From Liolophura sinensis (taxonomy: Eukaryota > Mollusca > Polyplacophora > Chitonida > Chitonidae), in assembly GCF_032854445.1 (NCBI RefSeq), contig NW_027018092.1, forward strand, positions 1-64,000: a DNA stretch of 64,000 nt, in the 5' to 3' direction. Below, in pieces: positions 49,559 through 61,800 of this stretch. How positions within the stretch are numbered: position 1 is the stretch's first letter; the number at the start of each line of letters is the position of its first letter. The position numbers and the translations under genes are program-made. Under the pieces are notes generated by a model. The model searched no databases and was not told the DNA's origin. It worked only from the letters and a program-made list of their open reading frames with translations.

Positions 49559-50837
49559 TCACCGACTTTGTTAGCAAGGAAACTTTTTTACTGTTCAACA
49601 TAGAGGTCTGAAATTTTGCACACAAATTCTGGCGGTGATTTTCCAGGGATAAATTCTCCATTTTTTTTTCATGTCACGTGGTTCGGCCGCCATATTGGAT
49701 TTTGTATAAAACTTTTGAAAATCTTCTTCTCCAGAACCACTGAACTGATCGATTTTAAATTTCACATGTAGCTTGTAGATCAGGAGTTCTTTAAAGTTTG
49801 CGAAAATGGTTTACTTCCGGTCAAAACTCTGGAAGCTCGCCGTTGGTCGAATTTATGACGTCACAAAAAGTTCTTAAAGTTCAAATGTTCTTAACGCATT
49901 CTGATGTATCTTGAGCTGCTGATTCTGAATCTGGTTGTATTTTTTGCATATCTGTGTAATTTTTTGAGATATAAGCAAAAAACTCAAAAAAGTGACGTAA
50001 TTTCAATGGCGTTTTAATCGAGAACATAAGAAGCTAGAAATGTGCAACCTGCACCAAATTGTAGCCCAAGACATGCTCTTGCGATCAGTCGTCAATGGAT
50101 TTGAGCTCCGATCAATAGTTTTTTCGCTACAAGCATTTAAATCACAACACCGTTTTTTGTTTAGAAAAAAGTGGGAATCCTATTGCTTTAACATGGAGTT
50201 AGATGGGGACTGGGCTGGGTTTATAGTATTTGACCTGATGCCTTCGACTACACTATCCGTGATCTCCCGAAACGGTTGTAGGATGACACTCAGATATACA
50301 GGACTCTATTAGATGGCGTAGAGATCTAACTACAACAGCAAACGACGTGGACCTGTAAAAGTAAGCTTTGTTTTGCGCAGACCTCGTCCTCTTTACTATA
50401 CGTTAAACAGGCCAGGGTGATTGACAGATATGGACATGTGCCGTGGTCCAAGTGCTGACTTTCTAACGATGGCCGAGCTATCAGTGGAGCAGTGAGTCTG
50501 TGCATGGCAGGTCGTGGTTTGAGATGTGAATGTACAAACTTGCTGTAACACTGGTCGTGTTTTTGCCTTATTTCTTACAATTAGCGGTCTAAGTCTGCCA
50601 AGAAACGACCGTTTTTCACTGGGCATAGCGTAGCATCATTAAGGTCGCTGATCTATTCGAGAGAATGCAAATGACCAGCCGACTGCCTCAGTGACAAACG
50701 GTGTAAGGTCGCATGGAAACTTTGAAAGCCGTGTATGTGGAACATGTGTCCTTCGAACAGAGAACATAAAGGGGAAAACGTCATCGCTCCGATCCGGGAT
50801 CCCGGCCTAGGATCTGCTATTCGCAGATCCATTCTAG
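49559..50837 (+). mobile_element. Unit 37, sub-family D
   Basis: Core of 1279 bp, pairing with unit 13. The central right arm is missing. Confidence 0.9.
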
Positions 50838-50866
50838 TTATTATTATTATTATTATTTTTTTTTTT

Positions 50867-52156
50867 TCGATATTGTTAGCAGCAGAACTCCAACACCGTT
50901 CAACATAGAAGTTTAATATTTTGCACACACGATCTAGAGGAAATTTTCTAGAGGTATGTTTTTTTTTTTTTTGCTATGTCACGTGGTTCGGCCGCCATAT
51001 TGGATTTTGTGTGAAATCTTTAAAAATCTTCTTCTCAAGAACCACTGAACCGATCGTTCTCAAATTTGACATGCAACTAGTAGGTCAGGAGTTCTTCAAA
51101 GTTTGCGAAAATGGTTTACTTCCGGTCAAAACTCTGGAAGCTCGCCATTGGTCGATTTTGTGACGTCACAAAAAGTTCTCATAGTTCATATGTTCTGAAC
51201 GTATTCTGATGTATCTTGAGCTGCTGATTCCGAATCTGGTTGTATTTTTTGCATATCTGTGTAACTTTTTGAGATATCAGCCAAAAAATCAAAAAAGTTA
51301 CGTAACTTCAATGACCTGTAACTCGAGAACTAAGACAGCTAGAAACGTGCAACCTGCACGAAATTGTAGCCCAAGACATGCTCTTTCGAGCAATTGTCAA
51401 CGGATTTGAGCTTCGATCAATAGTTTTTTCGCTACAAGCGTTTAAATAACAACACCATTTTTTGTTTAGAAAAAGGTGGGAATCCTATTCCTTTAACATG
51501 GAGTTAGATGGGGACTGGACTGGGTTTATAGTATTTGACCTGATGCTTTCGGCCACACTGTCCGTGATCTCCCTAAACAGTTGTAGGATGACATTGATTC
51601 CAGTTCCCATCTATCTCCAGTACTCCATTAGAAGGCGTAGAGATCTAACTACAACAGCAAATGACATGGACCTGTAAAAGTTAACTTTGTTTTGCGCAGA
51701 CCTCGCCCTCTTTACTATACGTTAAACAGTCCAGGGTGATTAACAGATATGGACATGTGAACTGGTCCAAGTGCTGACTTTCCAACGATGGCCGAGCTAT
51801 CAGTGGAGCAGTGAGTCTGTGCATGGCATGTCGTGGATTGAGATGTGAATGTACAAACCTGCTGTTACACTGGTCGTGTTTTTGCCTGATTTCTTACAAT
51901 TAGCGGGCTAAATCTGCCAAGGAACGACCGTTTTTCACTGGGCATAGCGTAGCATCATTAAGGTCGCCGATCTATATGAGGGAATGCATATGACCGGCCG
52001 ACTGCATCAGTGACAAACGGTGTAAGGTCGCAAGGTAACTTTGAAAGCCGTGTTTGTGGAACATGTATCCTTCGAACAAAGATCATAAAGGGGAAAACGT
52101 CATCGATCAGATCCGGGATCCCGGCCTAGGATCTGCTATTCGCAGATCCATTCTAG
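50867..52156 (+). mobile_element. Unit 38
   Basis: Core of 1290 bp with a TCGATATTG start, close to unit 31 over its first ~950 bp at an offset of about 9874 bp. Confidence 0.9.
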
Positions 52157-52245
52157 TTCTTATTAGGGATCCCGTTCTCCCGAACGGGATCCCTTTTGTT
52201 ATTGTTCTGTTTTTTCTTATTATTATTATTATTTTTATTTTTTTT
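52157..52245 (+). repeat. Spacer with one palindromic module
   Basis: TTCTTATT and a module with the CCCTTTTGTTATTG tail. The (TTA)n run is interrupted by TTTTATT. Confidence 0.9.
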
Positions 52246-52397
52246 TCACCGACATTGTTAGCAAGGAAACTTTTTTCCTGTTCAACATAGAGGTCTGAAA
52301 TTTTGCACACATATTTTGGCGGGGATTTTCCAGGGATAAATTCTCCATTTTTTTTTCATGTCACGTGGTTCGGCCGCCATGATGGATTTTGTTTAAA

Positions 52398-52428
<31 letters not shown>

Positions 52429-53603
52429 GAACCGATCGTTTTCAAATTGGACATGCTGCTAGTACGTTACAAGTTCTTGAAAGTTTGAGAAAATGGTTCA
52501 CTTCCGGTCAAAACTCTGGAAGCTCGCCATTGGTCGAATTTGTGACGTCACAAAAAGTTCTCAAAGTTCAAATGTTCTGAACGTATTCTGATGTATCTTG
52601 AGCTGCTGATTCCGAATCTGGTTGTATTTTTTCTATATCTGTTTAACTTTTTGAGATATAAGCAAAAAACTCAAAAAACTTACGTAAGTTCAATGACCTG
52701 TAACTCGAGATCTGTGGCAGCTAGAAATGTGCAACCTGCACGAAATTGTAGCCCAAGACATGCTCTTTCGAGCACTCGTCAACAGATTTCAGCTCCGATT
52801 AATAGTTTTTTCGCTAGAAGCGTTTAAATGACAACACCGTTTTTGTTTAGAAAAAGATGGGAATTTTATTGCTTTAACATGGAGTTAGATGGGGATTGGA
52901 CTGGGTTTGTAGTATTTGACCTAATGCTTTTGGCTACACTGTTCGTGATCTCCCGAAATTGTTGTAGGATGACATTCAGCTATACAGTACTTTATTAGAC
53001 GGCGTAGAATTCTAACTACAACAGCAAACGACGTGGACATGTAAAAGTTAGCTTTGTTTTGCGCAGGCCTTGTCTTCTTTACTGTACGCTAACCAGGCCA
53101 GGGTGATTGACAGATATGGACATGTGCCGTGCCGTGGTCCAGGTGTTGACTTTCTGACAACGGCCTAGATATCAGTAGAGCACTGAGTCTGTGCATTGCA
53201 GGTCGTGGATTGAGACATAAAAGTACAAACTATGATTTTTCTTCTTTCTTTCTTTTCTCTTACCGCTGACGCCTGCCTGTGATATCAGAGTTCGATCCCA
53301 GCTTAGCCAATTTGTCAGGCGATAAAAATGTTCTGAATTTTAAGGTTTTAAGTAGGCTGCTAGGCATAATTGGATGTTCCGATCACGAGTGTGGTGTTTT
53401 TTTCTTTCTCCGACGCACGGTTTTGTCGCCAATTACCATGAAATTGCAAAAAAGTGCAATTTTGTCTTAAAACAGATTTAACACATTCGGCACATTTACA
53501 TCAACTTGTCGTTACAAGGGCCGTGTATTATTGGTTGGGGAAAACGTCATCGATCAGATCCGGGTTCCCGGCCTAGGATCTGCTATTCGCAGATCCATTC
53601 TAG
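52246..53603 (+). mobile_element. Unit 39, chimeric with replaced 3' segment
   Basis: A 1358-bp unit. The central right arm is missing (CATTCAGCTATACAG). From about 53213 to 53536, ~324 bp of DNA related to the start of the unit 33 insert replaces the standard 3' quarter. The standard end resumes with GGGGAAAACGTCATCG. The terminal palindrome has one change (CCGGGTTCCCGG). Confidence 0.9.
53213..53536 (+). other. Foreign segment inside unit 39
   Basis: Related to 44657-44906 of unit 33 (shared TTCTTCTTTCTTTCTTTTCT, AGAGTTCGATCCCAG, CTCCGACGCAC and AAAAAGTGCAATTTTG). The last ~70 bp are unlike unit 33, so the two inserts end differently. Confidence 0.8.
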
Positions 53604-53738
53604 TTAGGGATCCCGTTCTCCCGAACGGGATCCCTATTGTAATCGTTCTGTTTTTTCTTATTAGGGATCCCGTTCTTCCGGAACGGGATCCCTATTGTAA
53701 TCGTTCTGTTTTTTCTTATTATTATTATTATTTTTTTT
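53604..53738 (+). repeat. Spacer with two palindromic modules
   Basis: The first module has a TCCC loop and the second a TTCCGG loop, separated by CTTATT, followed by (TTA)n and a T-run. Confidence 0.9.
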
Positions 53739-54791
53739 TCACCGACTTTGTTAGCAAGGAAACTTTTTCAATTTTCACCATAGAGGTCTGAAATTTTGCA
53801 CACATATTCTGGCGGTAAATATCTCGGGACAAATTCTCCATTTTTTTGCTATGTCACGTGGTTCGGCCGCCATATTGGATTTTGTGTAAAATCTTTAAAA
53901 ACCTTCTTCTCCAGAACCACTGAACCGATCGTTTTCCAATTTGACATACAGCTAGTAGGTCACGAGTTCTTTAAAGTTTGCGAAAATGGTTTACTTCCGG
54001 TTAAAACTCTCGAAGCTCGCCATTGGTCGAATTTATGATGTCACAAAAAGTTCTTAAAGTTCAAATGTTCTCAACGTATTCTGATGTATCTTGAGCTGCT
54101 GATTCCGAATCTGGTTATATTTTCTCTATATCTGTGTAACTTTTTGAGATATGGGCAAAAAACTAAAAAAATTACGTAATTTTAATGGCCTTTTAATCGA
54201 GAACTATGACAGCTAGAAATGTGCAACCTGCATGAAAATGTAGTTGAAGACATGCTCTTTCGATCATTCGTCAACGGATTTGAGCTCCGATTAATAGTTT
54301 TCTCGCTAGAGGCGTTTAAATAACAACACCGTTTTTGTTTAGAAAATGATGGGAACCCTATTGATTTAACATGGAGTTAGAAGGGGACTGGACTGGGTTT
54401 GTAGTATTTGACCTGATGCTTTCGGCTACACTGTCCGTGATCTCCCGAAACGGTTGTAGGATGACATTGATTCCAGTTCAAACTTGTACAAACTTGCTGT
54501 TACACTGGTCGTGTTTTTGTCTTATTTCTTACAAACAGCGTTCTAAGTCTGGCAAGAAACGACAGTTTTTCACTGGGCATAGCGTAGCATCATTAAGGTC
54601 GCCGATCTATTCTAGGGATTGCAAATGACCGGCCGACTGACTAAGTGATAAACGGTGTAAGGTCGCATGGAAACATTGAAAGCCGTGTATGTGAAACATG
54701 TGTCCTTCGAACACAGAACATGAAGGGGAAAACGTCATCGATCCGATCCGGGATCCCGGCCTAGGATCTGCTATTCGCAGATCCATTCTAG
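53739..54791 (+). mobile_element. Unit 40, internally deleted
   Basis: A 1053-bp unit lacking ~240 bp. GATTCCAGTTC joins AAACTTGTACAAACTTGCTG at about 54480, which removes most of the right arm of the central stem and the region after it. The CRE is also broken (TGATGTCA, ~54036-54043). Confidence 0.9.
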
Positions 54792-54814
54792 TTATTATTA
54801 TTATTATTTTTTTT

Positions 54815-56107
54815 TCACCGACCTTGTTAGCAGCAGAACTCAAACACCATTCAATATAGAGATCTCAAATTTTGTACACACAATCTGGCGGAGATTTTCT
54901 AGACACATAATTTTTTTTTTTTTCTCATGTCACGTGGTTCGGCCGCCATATTGGATTTTGTGTAAAATCTTTAAAAATCTTCTTCTCCAGAACCACTGAA
55001 CCGATCGTTTTCAAATTTGACATGCAGCTAGTAGGTTACGAGTTCTTTAAAGTTTGCGAAAATGGTTCACTTCCGGTCAAAATTCTGGAAGCTCGCTATT
55101 GGTCGAATTTGTGACGTCACAAAAAGTTCTCAAAGTTCAAATGTTCTGAACGTATTCTGATGTATCTTGAGCTGCTGATTCTGGATCTGCGTGTATTTTT
55201 TTGCTATCTGCAAAACTTTTTGAGATAAAAGCAAAAAACTCAAAAAACTTACGTAAGTTCAATGACCTGTAACTCGAGAACTATGGCAGCTAGAAATGTG
55301 CAACCTGCACGAAATTGTAGCCCAAGACATGCTCTTTCGAGCATTCGTCAACGGATTTCAGCTCCGATAAAAAGTTTTTTCGCTACAAGCGTTTAAATGA
55401 CAACACGGATTTTTGTTTAGAAAAAGACGGGAATCCCATTGATTTAACATGGAGTTAGAAGGGGACTGGACTGGGATTGTAGTATTTAACCTGATGCTTT
55501 CGCCTACACTGTCCGTGATCTCCCGAAACGGTTGTAGGATGACATTGATTCCAGTTCCCATCTAACTCCAGTACTCTATTAGATGGCGTAGAGATCTAAC
55601 TACAACAGCAAACAATGTGGACCTATAAAAGTTAGCTTTGTTTTGCGCAGACCTCGTCCTCTTTACTATACGTTAAACAGGCCAGGGTGATTGACAGATA
55701 TGGACATGTGCCCTGCTCCAAGTGCTGACTTTCCAACGATCGCCGAGCTATCAGTGGAGCAGTGAGTCTGTGCAAGGCAGGTCGTGGATTGAGATGTCAA
55801 TGTACAAACTTGCTGTTACACTGGTCGTGTTTTTGCATTTTTTCTTACTAGTAGCGGGCTAAGCCTGCCAAGGAACGACTGTTTTTCACTGGGCATAGCG
55901 TAGAATCATCAAGGTCGCCGATCTATTCGAGGGAATGCAAATGACCGCCCGACTGCCTCAGTGACAAAAGGTGTAAGGTCGGATGGAAACTTTGAAAGCC
56001 GTGTATGTGGAACATTTGTCCTTCAAACACAGAACATGAAGGGGAAAACGTCATCGATCCGATCCGGGATCCCGGCCTAGGATCTGCTATTCGCAGATCC
56101 ATTCTAG
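54815..56107 (+). mobile_element. Unit 41
   Basis: Core of exactly 1293 bp. The 5' end matches unit 34, and the last 120 bp match the fragment at 1-120. Confidence 0.9.
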
Positions 56108-56164
56108 TTATTAGGGATCCCGTTCTCCCGAACGGGATCCCTATTGTAATCGTTCTGTTTTTTC

Positions 56165-56202
<38 letters not shown>

Positions 56203-56208
56203 TTTTTT
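56108..56208 (+). repeat. Spacer with one palindromic module
   Basis: TTATT, one TCCC-loop module, then a long (TTA)n run. Confidence 0.9.
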
Positions 56209-57500
56209 TCACCGACTTTGTTCGCATGGAAACTTTTTTACCATTCAACATACAGGTCTGAAATTTTGCACACATAATCTGGCGGTGAATATCTCGGGAC
56301 AAATTCTCCACTTTTTTGCTATGTCACGTGGTTCGGCCGCCATATTGGATTTTGTGTAAAATCTTTAAAAATCTTCTTCTCCAGAACCACTGAACCGATC
56401 GGTTTCAAATTTGACATGCAGCTAGTAAGTTACGAGTTCTTTAAAGTTTGCGAAAATGGTTCACTTCCGGTCAAAATTCTGGAAGCTCGCCATTGGTCGA
56501 ATTTGTGACGTCACAAAAAGTTCTCAAAGTTCAAATGTTCTGAACGTATTCTGGTGTATCTTGAGCTGCTGATTCTGAATCTGGTTGTATTTTTTGCATA
56601 TCTGTGTAACTTTTTGAGATAAAGGCAAAAAAGTAAAAAAAGTGACGTGAATTCAATGACCTGTAACTCGAGAACTATGACAGCTAGAAATGTGCAACCT
56701 GCACGAAATTGTAGCCCAAGACATGCTCTTTCGAGCGTTCGTCAACAGATTTGAGCTCCGATCCACAGTTTTTTCGCTACAAGCGTTTAAATCACAACAC
56801 CGTTTTTTGTTTAGAAAAAGACGGGAATCCCATTGCCTTAACATGGAGTTAGATGGGGACTGGACTGGGTTTGTAGTGTTTGACCTGATGTTTCGGCCAC
56901 ACTGTCCGTGATCTCCCGAAACGGTTGTGGGATGACATTGATTCCAGTTCCCATCTATCTCCAGTACTCTATTAGATGGCGTAGAGATCTAACTTCAACA
57001 GCAAACGACGTGGACCTGTAAAAGTTAGCTTTGTTTTGCGCAGACCTCGTCCTCTTTACTATACGTTAAACAGACCAGGGTGATTGACAGATATGGACAT
57101 GTGCCCTGGTATAACTGCTGACTTTCTAACGGTGGCCGAGCTATCAGTGGAGCTGTGAGTCTGTGCATGGCAGGTCGTAGATTGAGATGTGAATGTACAA
57201 ACTTGCTGTTACACTGGTCGTGTTTTTGCCTTATTTCTTACAAATAGCGGGCTAAGTCTGCCAAGGGACGACCGTTTTTCACTGGGCATAGCGTAGAATC
57301 ATCAAGGTCGCTGATCTATTCGAGGGAATGCATATGACCGGCCGACTGCCTCAGTGACAAATGGTGTAAGGTCGCATGGAAACTTTGAAAGCCGTGTATA
57401 TGGAACATGTGTCCTTCGAACACAGAACATGAAGGGGAAAACGTCATCGATCAGATCCGGGATCCCGGCCTAGGATCTGCTATTCGCAGATCCATTCTAG
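56209..57500 (+). mobile_element. Unit 42, sub-family A
   Basis: Core of 1292 bp, similar to unit 1 in its 3' two-thirds. Confidence 0.9.
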
Positions 57501-57525
57501 TTATTATTATTATTATTTTTTTTTT

Positions 57526-58812
57526 TCGATTTTGTTAGCAGCAGAACTCCAACACCGATCAACATAGAAGTTTAAAATTTTGCACACATAATCTAGCGGA
57601 AATTTTCTAGGGGTATATTTTTTTTTTTTTGCTATGTCACGTGGTTCGGCCGCCATATTGGATTTTGTGTAAAATCTTTAAAAATCTTCTTCTCCAGAAC
57701 CACTGAACCGATCGTTTTCAAATTTGACATGCGGCTAGTAGGTTACGAGTTCTTTAAAGTTTGCGAAAATGGTTTTCTTGCGGTCAAAACTCTGGAAGCT
57801 CGTCATTGGTCGAATTTGTGACGTCACAAAAAGTTCTCAAAGTTCAAATGTTCTCAACGTATTCTGATGTATCTTGAGCCGCTGATTCTGAATCTGCTTG
57901 TATTTTTTGCTTATCTGTGTAACTTTTTGAGATATGAGCAAAAAACTCAAAAAAATTACGTAATTTCAATGGCCTTTTAATCCAGAACTATTGCAGCTAG
58001 AAATGTGCAACCTGCATGAAAATGTACTTCAAGACATGCTCTTTCGATCATTCGTCAACGGATTTGAGCTCCGATTAATAGTTTTTTCGCTAGAAGCGTT
58101 TAAATAACAACACCGTTTTTGTTTAGAAAAAGATGGGAATCCTATTGTTTTAACATGGAGTTAGATGGGGACTGGACTGCGTTTGTAGTATTTGACCTGA
58201 TGCTTTCGGCTACACTTTCCGTGATCTCCCGAAACGGTTATAGGATGACATTGATTCCAGTTCCCATCTAACTCCAGTACTCTATTAGACGGCGAAGAGA
58301 TCTAACTACAACAGCAAACGACGTGGACCTGTAAAAGTTAGCTTGTTTTGCGCAGACCTCGTCCTCTTTCCTATACGTTAAAGAGGCCAGGGTGATTGAC
58401 AGATATGGACATGTGCCCTGCTCCAAGTGCTGACTTTCTAACGATGGCCGAGCTATCAGTGGAGCAGTGAGTCTGTGCATAGCAGGTCGTGGATTGAGAT
58501 GTGAATGTACAAACTTGCTGTTACACTGGTCGCGTTTTTGCCTTATTTCTTACAAATAGCGGGCTAAGCCTGCGAAGAAACGATCGTTTTTCACTGGGCA
58601 TAGCGTAGCATCATCAAGGTCGCCGATCTATTCGAGGGAATGCAAATGACCGGCCGACTGCCTCAGTGACAAACGGTGTAAGGTCGCATGGAAACTTTGA
58701 AAGCCGTGTATGTAGAACATATGTCCTTCGAACACAGAACATGAAGGGGAAAACATCATCGATCAGATCCGGGATCCCGGCCTAGGATCTGCTATTCGCA
58801 GATCCATTCTAG
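57526..58812 (+). mobile_element. Unit 43, last unit of the array
   Basis: Core of 1287 bp with the TCGATTTTG start. The terminal palindrome and hairpin are intact and the CTAG is at 58809-58812. After it come only TTCTTTTTATTATTATTC and then unrelated DNA, so the array stops at the proposed element terminus. Confidence 0.92.
58783..58812 (+). repeat. 3' terminal hairpin and CTAG end (last copy)
   Basis: The stem GGATCTGC and GCAGATCC around the loop TATTC is followed by ATTCTAG. Just upstream is the 12-bp palindrome CCGGGATCCCGG. A hairpin a few bases before a CTRR end is the standard Helitron 3' signature. The same structure is seen at every unit end, with rare point changes in units 10, 30, 34, 36 and 39. 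Confidence 0.8.
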
Positions 58813-61800
58813 TTCTTTTTATTATTATTCGTATATCCGTTTGTTGTGGAAAGTTGTGCTGTAAACATCTCTTTTTTGTGGGTGGCACTCAAGCTCGTCC
58901 TAAAACTAGTACAATTTTTTTCATTATGGAATTGATACATGTGACCTATCAACTGTTTTTCTTATACCTTATACTGGGAACTGCATGTGTGTGTGTCATT
59001 TGCACTGAGTGTGTGTGTGTGTTTTCTAGTTCAAAAGAAGGCTCTTTTCCGTTGCTAAAAGTAACCGAATCACCGCTGGGTAGTCAGTGCATAAGCCCAC
59101 AAGAGTATTCTCCCTTGAAAATGAAAACAATGGAATTTGCATTTATTGACGAGTGTAACATTCACCAACCGCTTGAGGACGGATATACGTATTGTATATA
59201 AACTCATCGCGGCTGCCGAATTATATATTTTGTTATATTCGGAAATAATACACGTTCATTGTCACACTACTGTAATTCTGGAGAGTATTTCGTGGAGTTT
59301 GCCTTCAACGAACATCAGTTCGTATACTAGCTATAGATACTTTCGCCTTATTTTGATAATTAACAGTTTTGTAATGACTTTTTATCAAATAATTACAGAG
59401 GTACAGCATACTGAGTACAACCAGAGCAGCCATGACAGTGCGATGACTGGCAACTAGTCACACGTAGCCAGTAAAATACATGCAAGGACACTTGTCAATT
59501 TACCTCAGTCATGGTTTTATTTTGCCTGTTCATGTTGATGTTTAAACAGTAACAAATTTCACGCCCCTTAGCACAGATAGACGCATCAGAAATTATTTAA
59601 TATTCATAGATTTCTCTACAAATCACTGTAGATCTCATGAAACCCTATAGAAACTGTTGTCCAGCAATTACGTTCGGATTCTAAGAGCCTACAATGCGTG
59701 CATTACGGACGCCGTGTTCAGTATCCCCTAGTGAACTGTTTCACACTGTATCTAATTCTTCTTAGCCCGGGGCTCGGGGGTGTATAAGCATCGTATTGAG
59801 TAAAATCTCCATATTGACTATTTGAACAATATCAGTCAAACTGCAACGTGTATCCATTATTTAAATAATGTAACATGCGTTCACAGCATCACCGACGATT
59901 GTTGACAGTTTTTCTTTACGAGACCATGTCCTAATTTCTTTGTATACATTCTTAGTGCCTTATGGCATTGTGTTAGTCCTTGGTTTGGAAACGGGTCAGT
60001 TAATTACTGACCTAGAATATATATAATCTTTGACGAGTAATATACAACTTGCATGTTGCCAGCAATATTTAATGTAATAGTTTGACTCAACAATGAGCCT
60101 TTGTGGTCGAGAAGTAGAACATACATATTCAATTTGACACATATCATAACTACATGTGACCATTTGCCAGCTATCACACTGTCGCCGCTGCTCTAGGTTT
60201 ATTCTCTATGCTGTACGTCTTTAATTATATTGGAGATGATTGAAACAGACTAAAAAACATACCCAGCCAAGGTACATATGTACTACGGACACACGCAGAT
60301 GCAGCCGAACACATATCTTCACGAGACAATGTTCCATACTTTTAATGTTATTGTAGATTAAATGTGATGACATCAGAGCATTTCTTCCATAGTTCTGCCT
60401 TAACCATGATTCTAGGGAACATGCAATTTGCCACGATCTATGAACAATTTTCATGAACAGTTAGAATAACTTGACAAGAGGACGCATTTAACCGGTTACG
60501 TGTGCACATATGCCAAATCACACACCGTCGTCGCTGATTCGAGTTTGCTCATCTACTGCCAGAAAACTTTACCATTTGACAGAGATGAACAAACAGTGGG
60601 AATAACTTCCCCCGCAACAGTGAGATAAGTTAATGTACAAATATATAATTGATTAAGTTGGAGAGGGAAATAGGACTGTGTGTGTTTGCAGGGAGCGGGG
60701 GGGGGGGGGGGAGGTTCTGGATTCACCAGCTCTCGGTACCTGGCTAACCTTCTGAACCATATTGTACATCAACCTGTAAGAAAAAATGCAATAAAATGAC
60801 TAAAGCACAGTGCACATAACATGTGCTCATTGTAGACAATCATCTGTACATTTAAACTCATTATTTATCATATAATTTACCATTAATAGACAGCAATATC
60901 CAATTACAGTTTTTGTCTCTTTTAGTCAAACAAATTTATACAGCTAGTACATGCAATAATGCTGTGAACTACTTAGATCTATTTCAACAGAAAAATCATA
61001 AATCTATATGTTCACTAGGGTTGTCTCCCCTGAAACAATTGTAACTTCATGGGGTTGCAGAAAGTTTCTCGCTGATTATACAACAATTTCGGCGGTATCC
61101 CTGCAAACAGTTTTTGTAACAGGTTGGTATCATTCGTGATACTGCCTTAGTAGATATCCTGCCTTTTTCCGGAAACGACATTGGAATGTACTTTCCTCAA
61201 TCTACCTCGATTTTGCGCTTCCAAATGCCATGGCTACAAGCTATATTCGTCTACGATCCTACATCGAAAGGTCTTGTAACAACATGCGGATGGCCATTGG
61301 TTTCTTCCGATCTTTATGCTGGACACCATAGCACATGTGAAATATTGACAATGACAAAGATGTATATCGAAAATATATAGTATGACCAAAAAAAAAAACA
61401 TCTTATAATCTATAACCAACGCTAAAATTAATTGTCTTTATTAATGATGTTTTTCGCAAATTTGTCGTGTATGGCTTTATACTTTGTAGTTCAAAAGTTA
61501 TTTTTCTTGATGTCCTTTTGTTTGTGGCCGAAAATGTTTGTCACACAGCTCTGACATTCAGATCAAGAAAACAACACAGAATTGGCCAATTGCCGAGCTT
61601 CTCCATATTGCAAACGACTTCTGTTTAGCTCCTTGGTGCCTAAGGAGAACCTCCTTTATGTATTTGAACATTACCATCAGGACATAGTACAATGTCGAAA
61701 AAAAATGTGGAAATGTTTTGGTATTCCCCAACATCCCTATCGATAAAATTTTCATGCTTTTGTTTTTGCGTTCTGTATTTTCTAGCCTGATAACCATAGT

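Larger units (their letters stand above)
1..58812 (+). repeat. Tandem array of ~1.3 kb Helitron-like satellite units
   Basis: Head-to-tail array of 43 complete units plus one 3' fragment, all in the same orientation, with no interruption by foreign DNA except inside two chimeric units. It runs off the left edge and stops at 58812. The repeat period measured from CTAG to CTAG is 1188-1813 bp, mostly 1295-1400. Cores bounded by 5' TC and 3' CTAG are nearly constant (mode 1293 bp), and spacers of 12-301 bp made of (TTA)n, T8-10 and palindromic modules carry most of the variation. No transposase, Rep/helicase or reverse transcriptase is visible, so any mobility would need proteins supplied from elsewhere. 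A purely recombination-driven satellite is the main alternative to repeated rolling-circle copying. Confidence 0.95.

Noticed and set aside
1-58812. CRISPR array
   Set aside because: Regular repeats, but the units are 1.3 kb with TTA spacers in eukaryotic-looking DNA. There are no short repeats with unique spacers and no cas genes.
1-58812. Tandem rDNA or histone-type gene cluster
   Set aside because: No rRNA-like conserved segments and no histone-like frames in the unit.
1-58812. Tailed non-LTR retroelement with a (TTA)n tail
   Set aside because: The TTA run could be a tail, but it is followed by a T-run and then directly by the next core. There is no reverse transcriptase frame, and the hairpin-CTAG end and constant TC start fit a rolling-circle element better. 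It remains an alternative.
1-58812. Centromeric satellite with a CENP-B box
   Set aside because: I looked for TTCGNNNNANNCGGG-type sites and found no convincing match. A centromeric role cannot be judged from sequence alone.
58854-59201. 115-codon ORF in the flank
   Set aside because: Includes GT microsatellite translated as repeated Val/Cys and has no recognisable domain.
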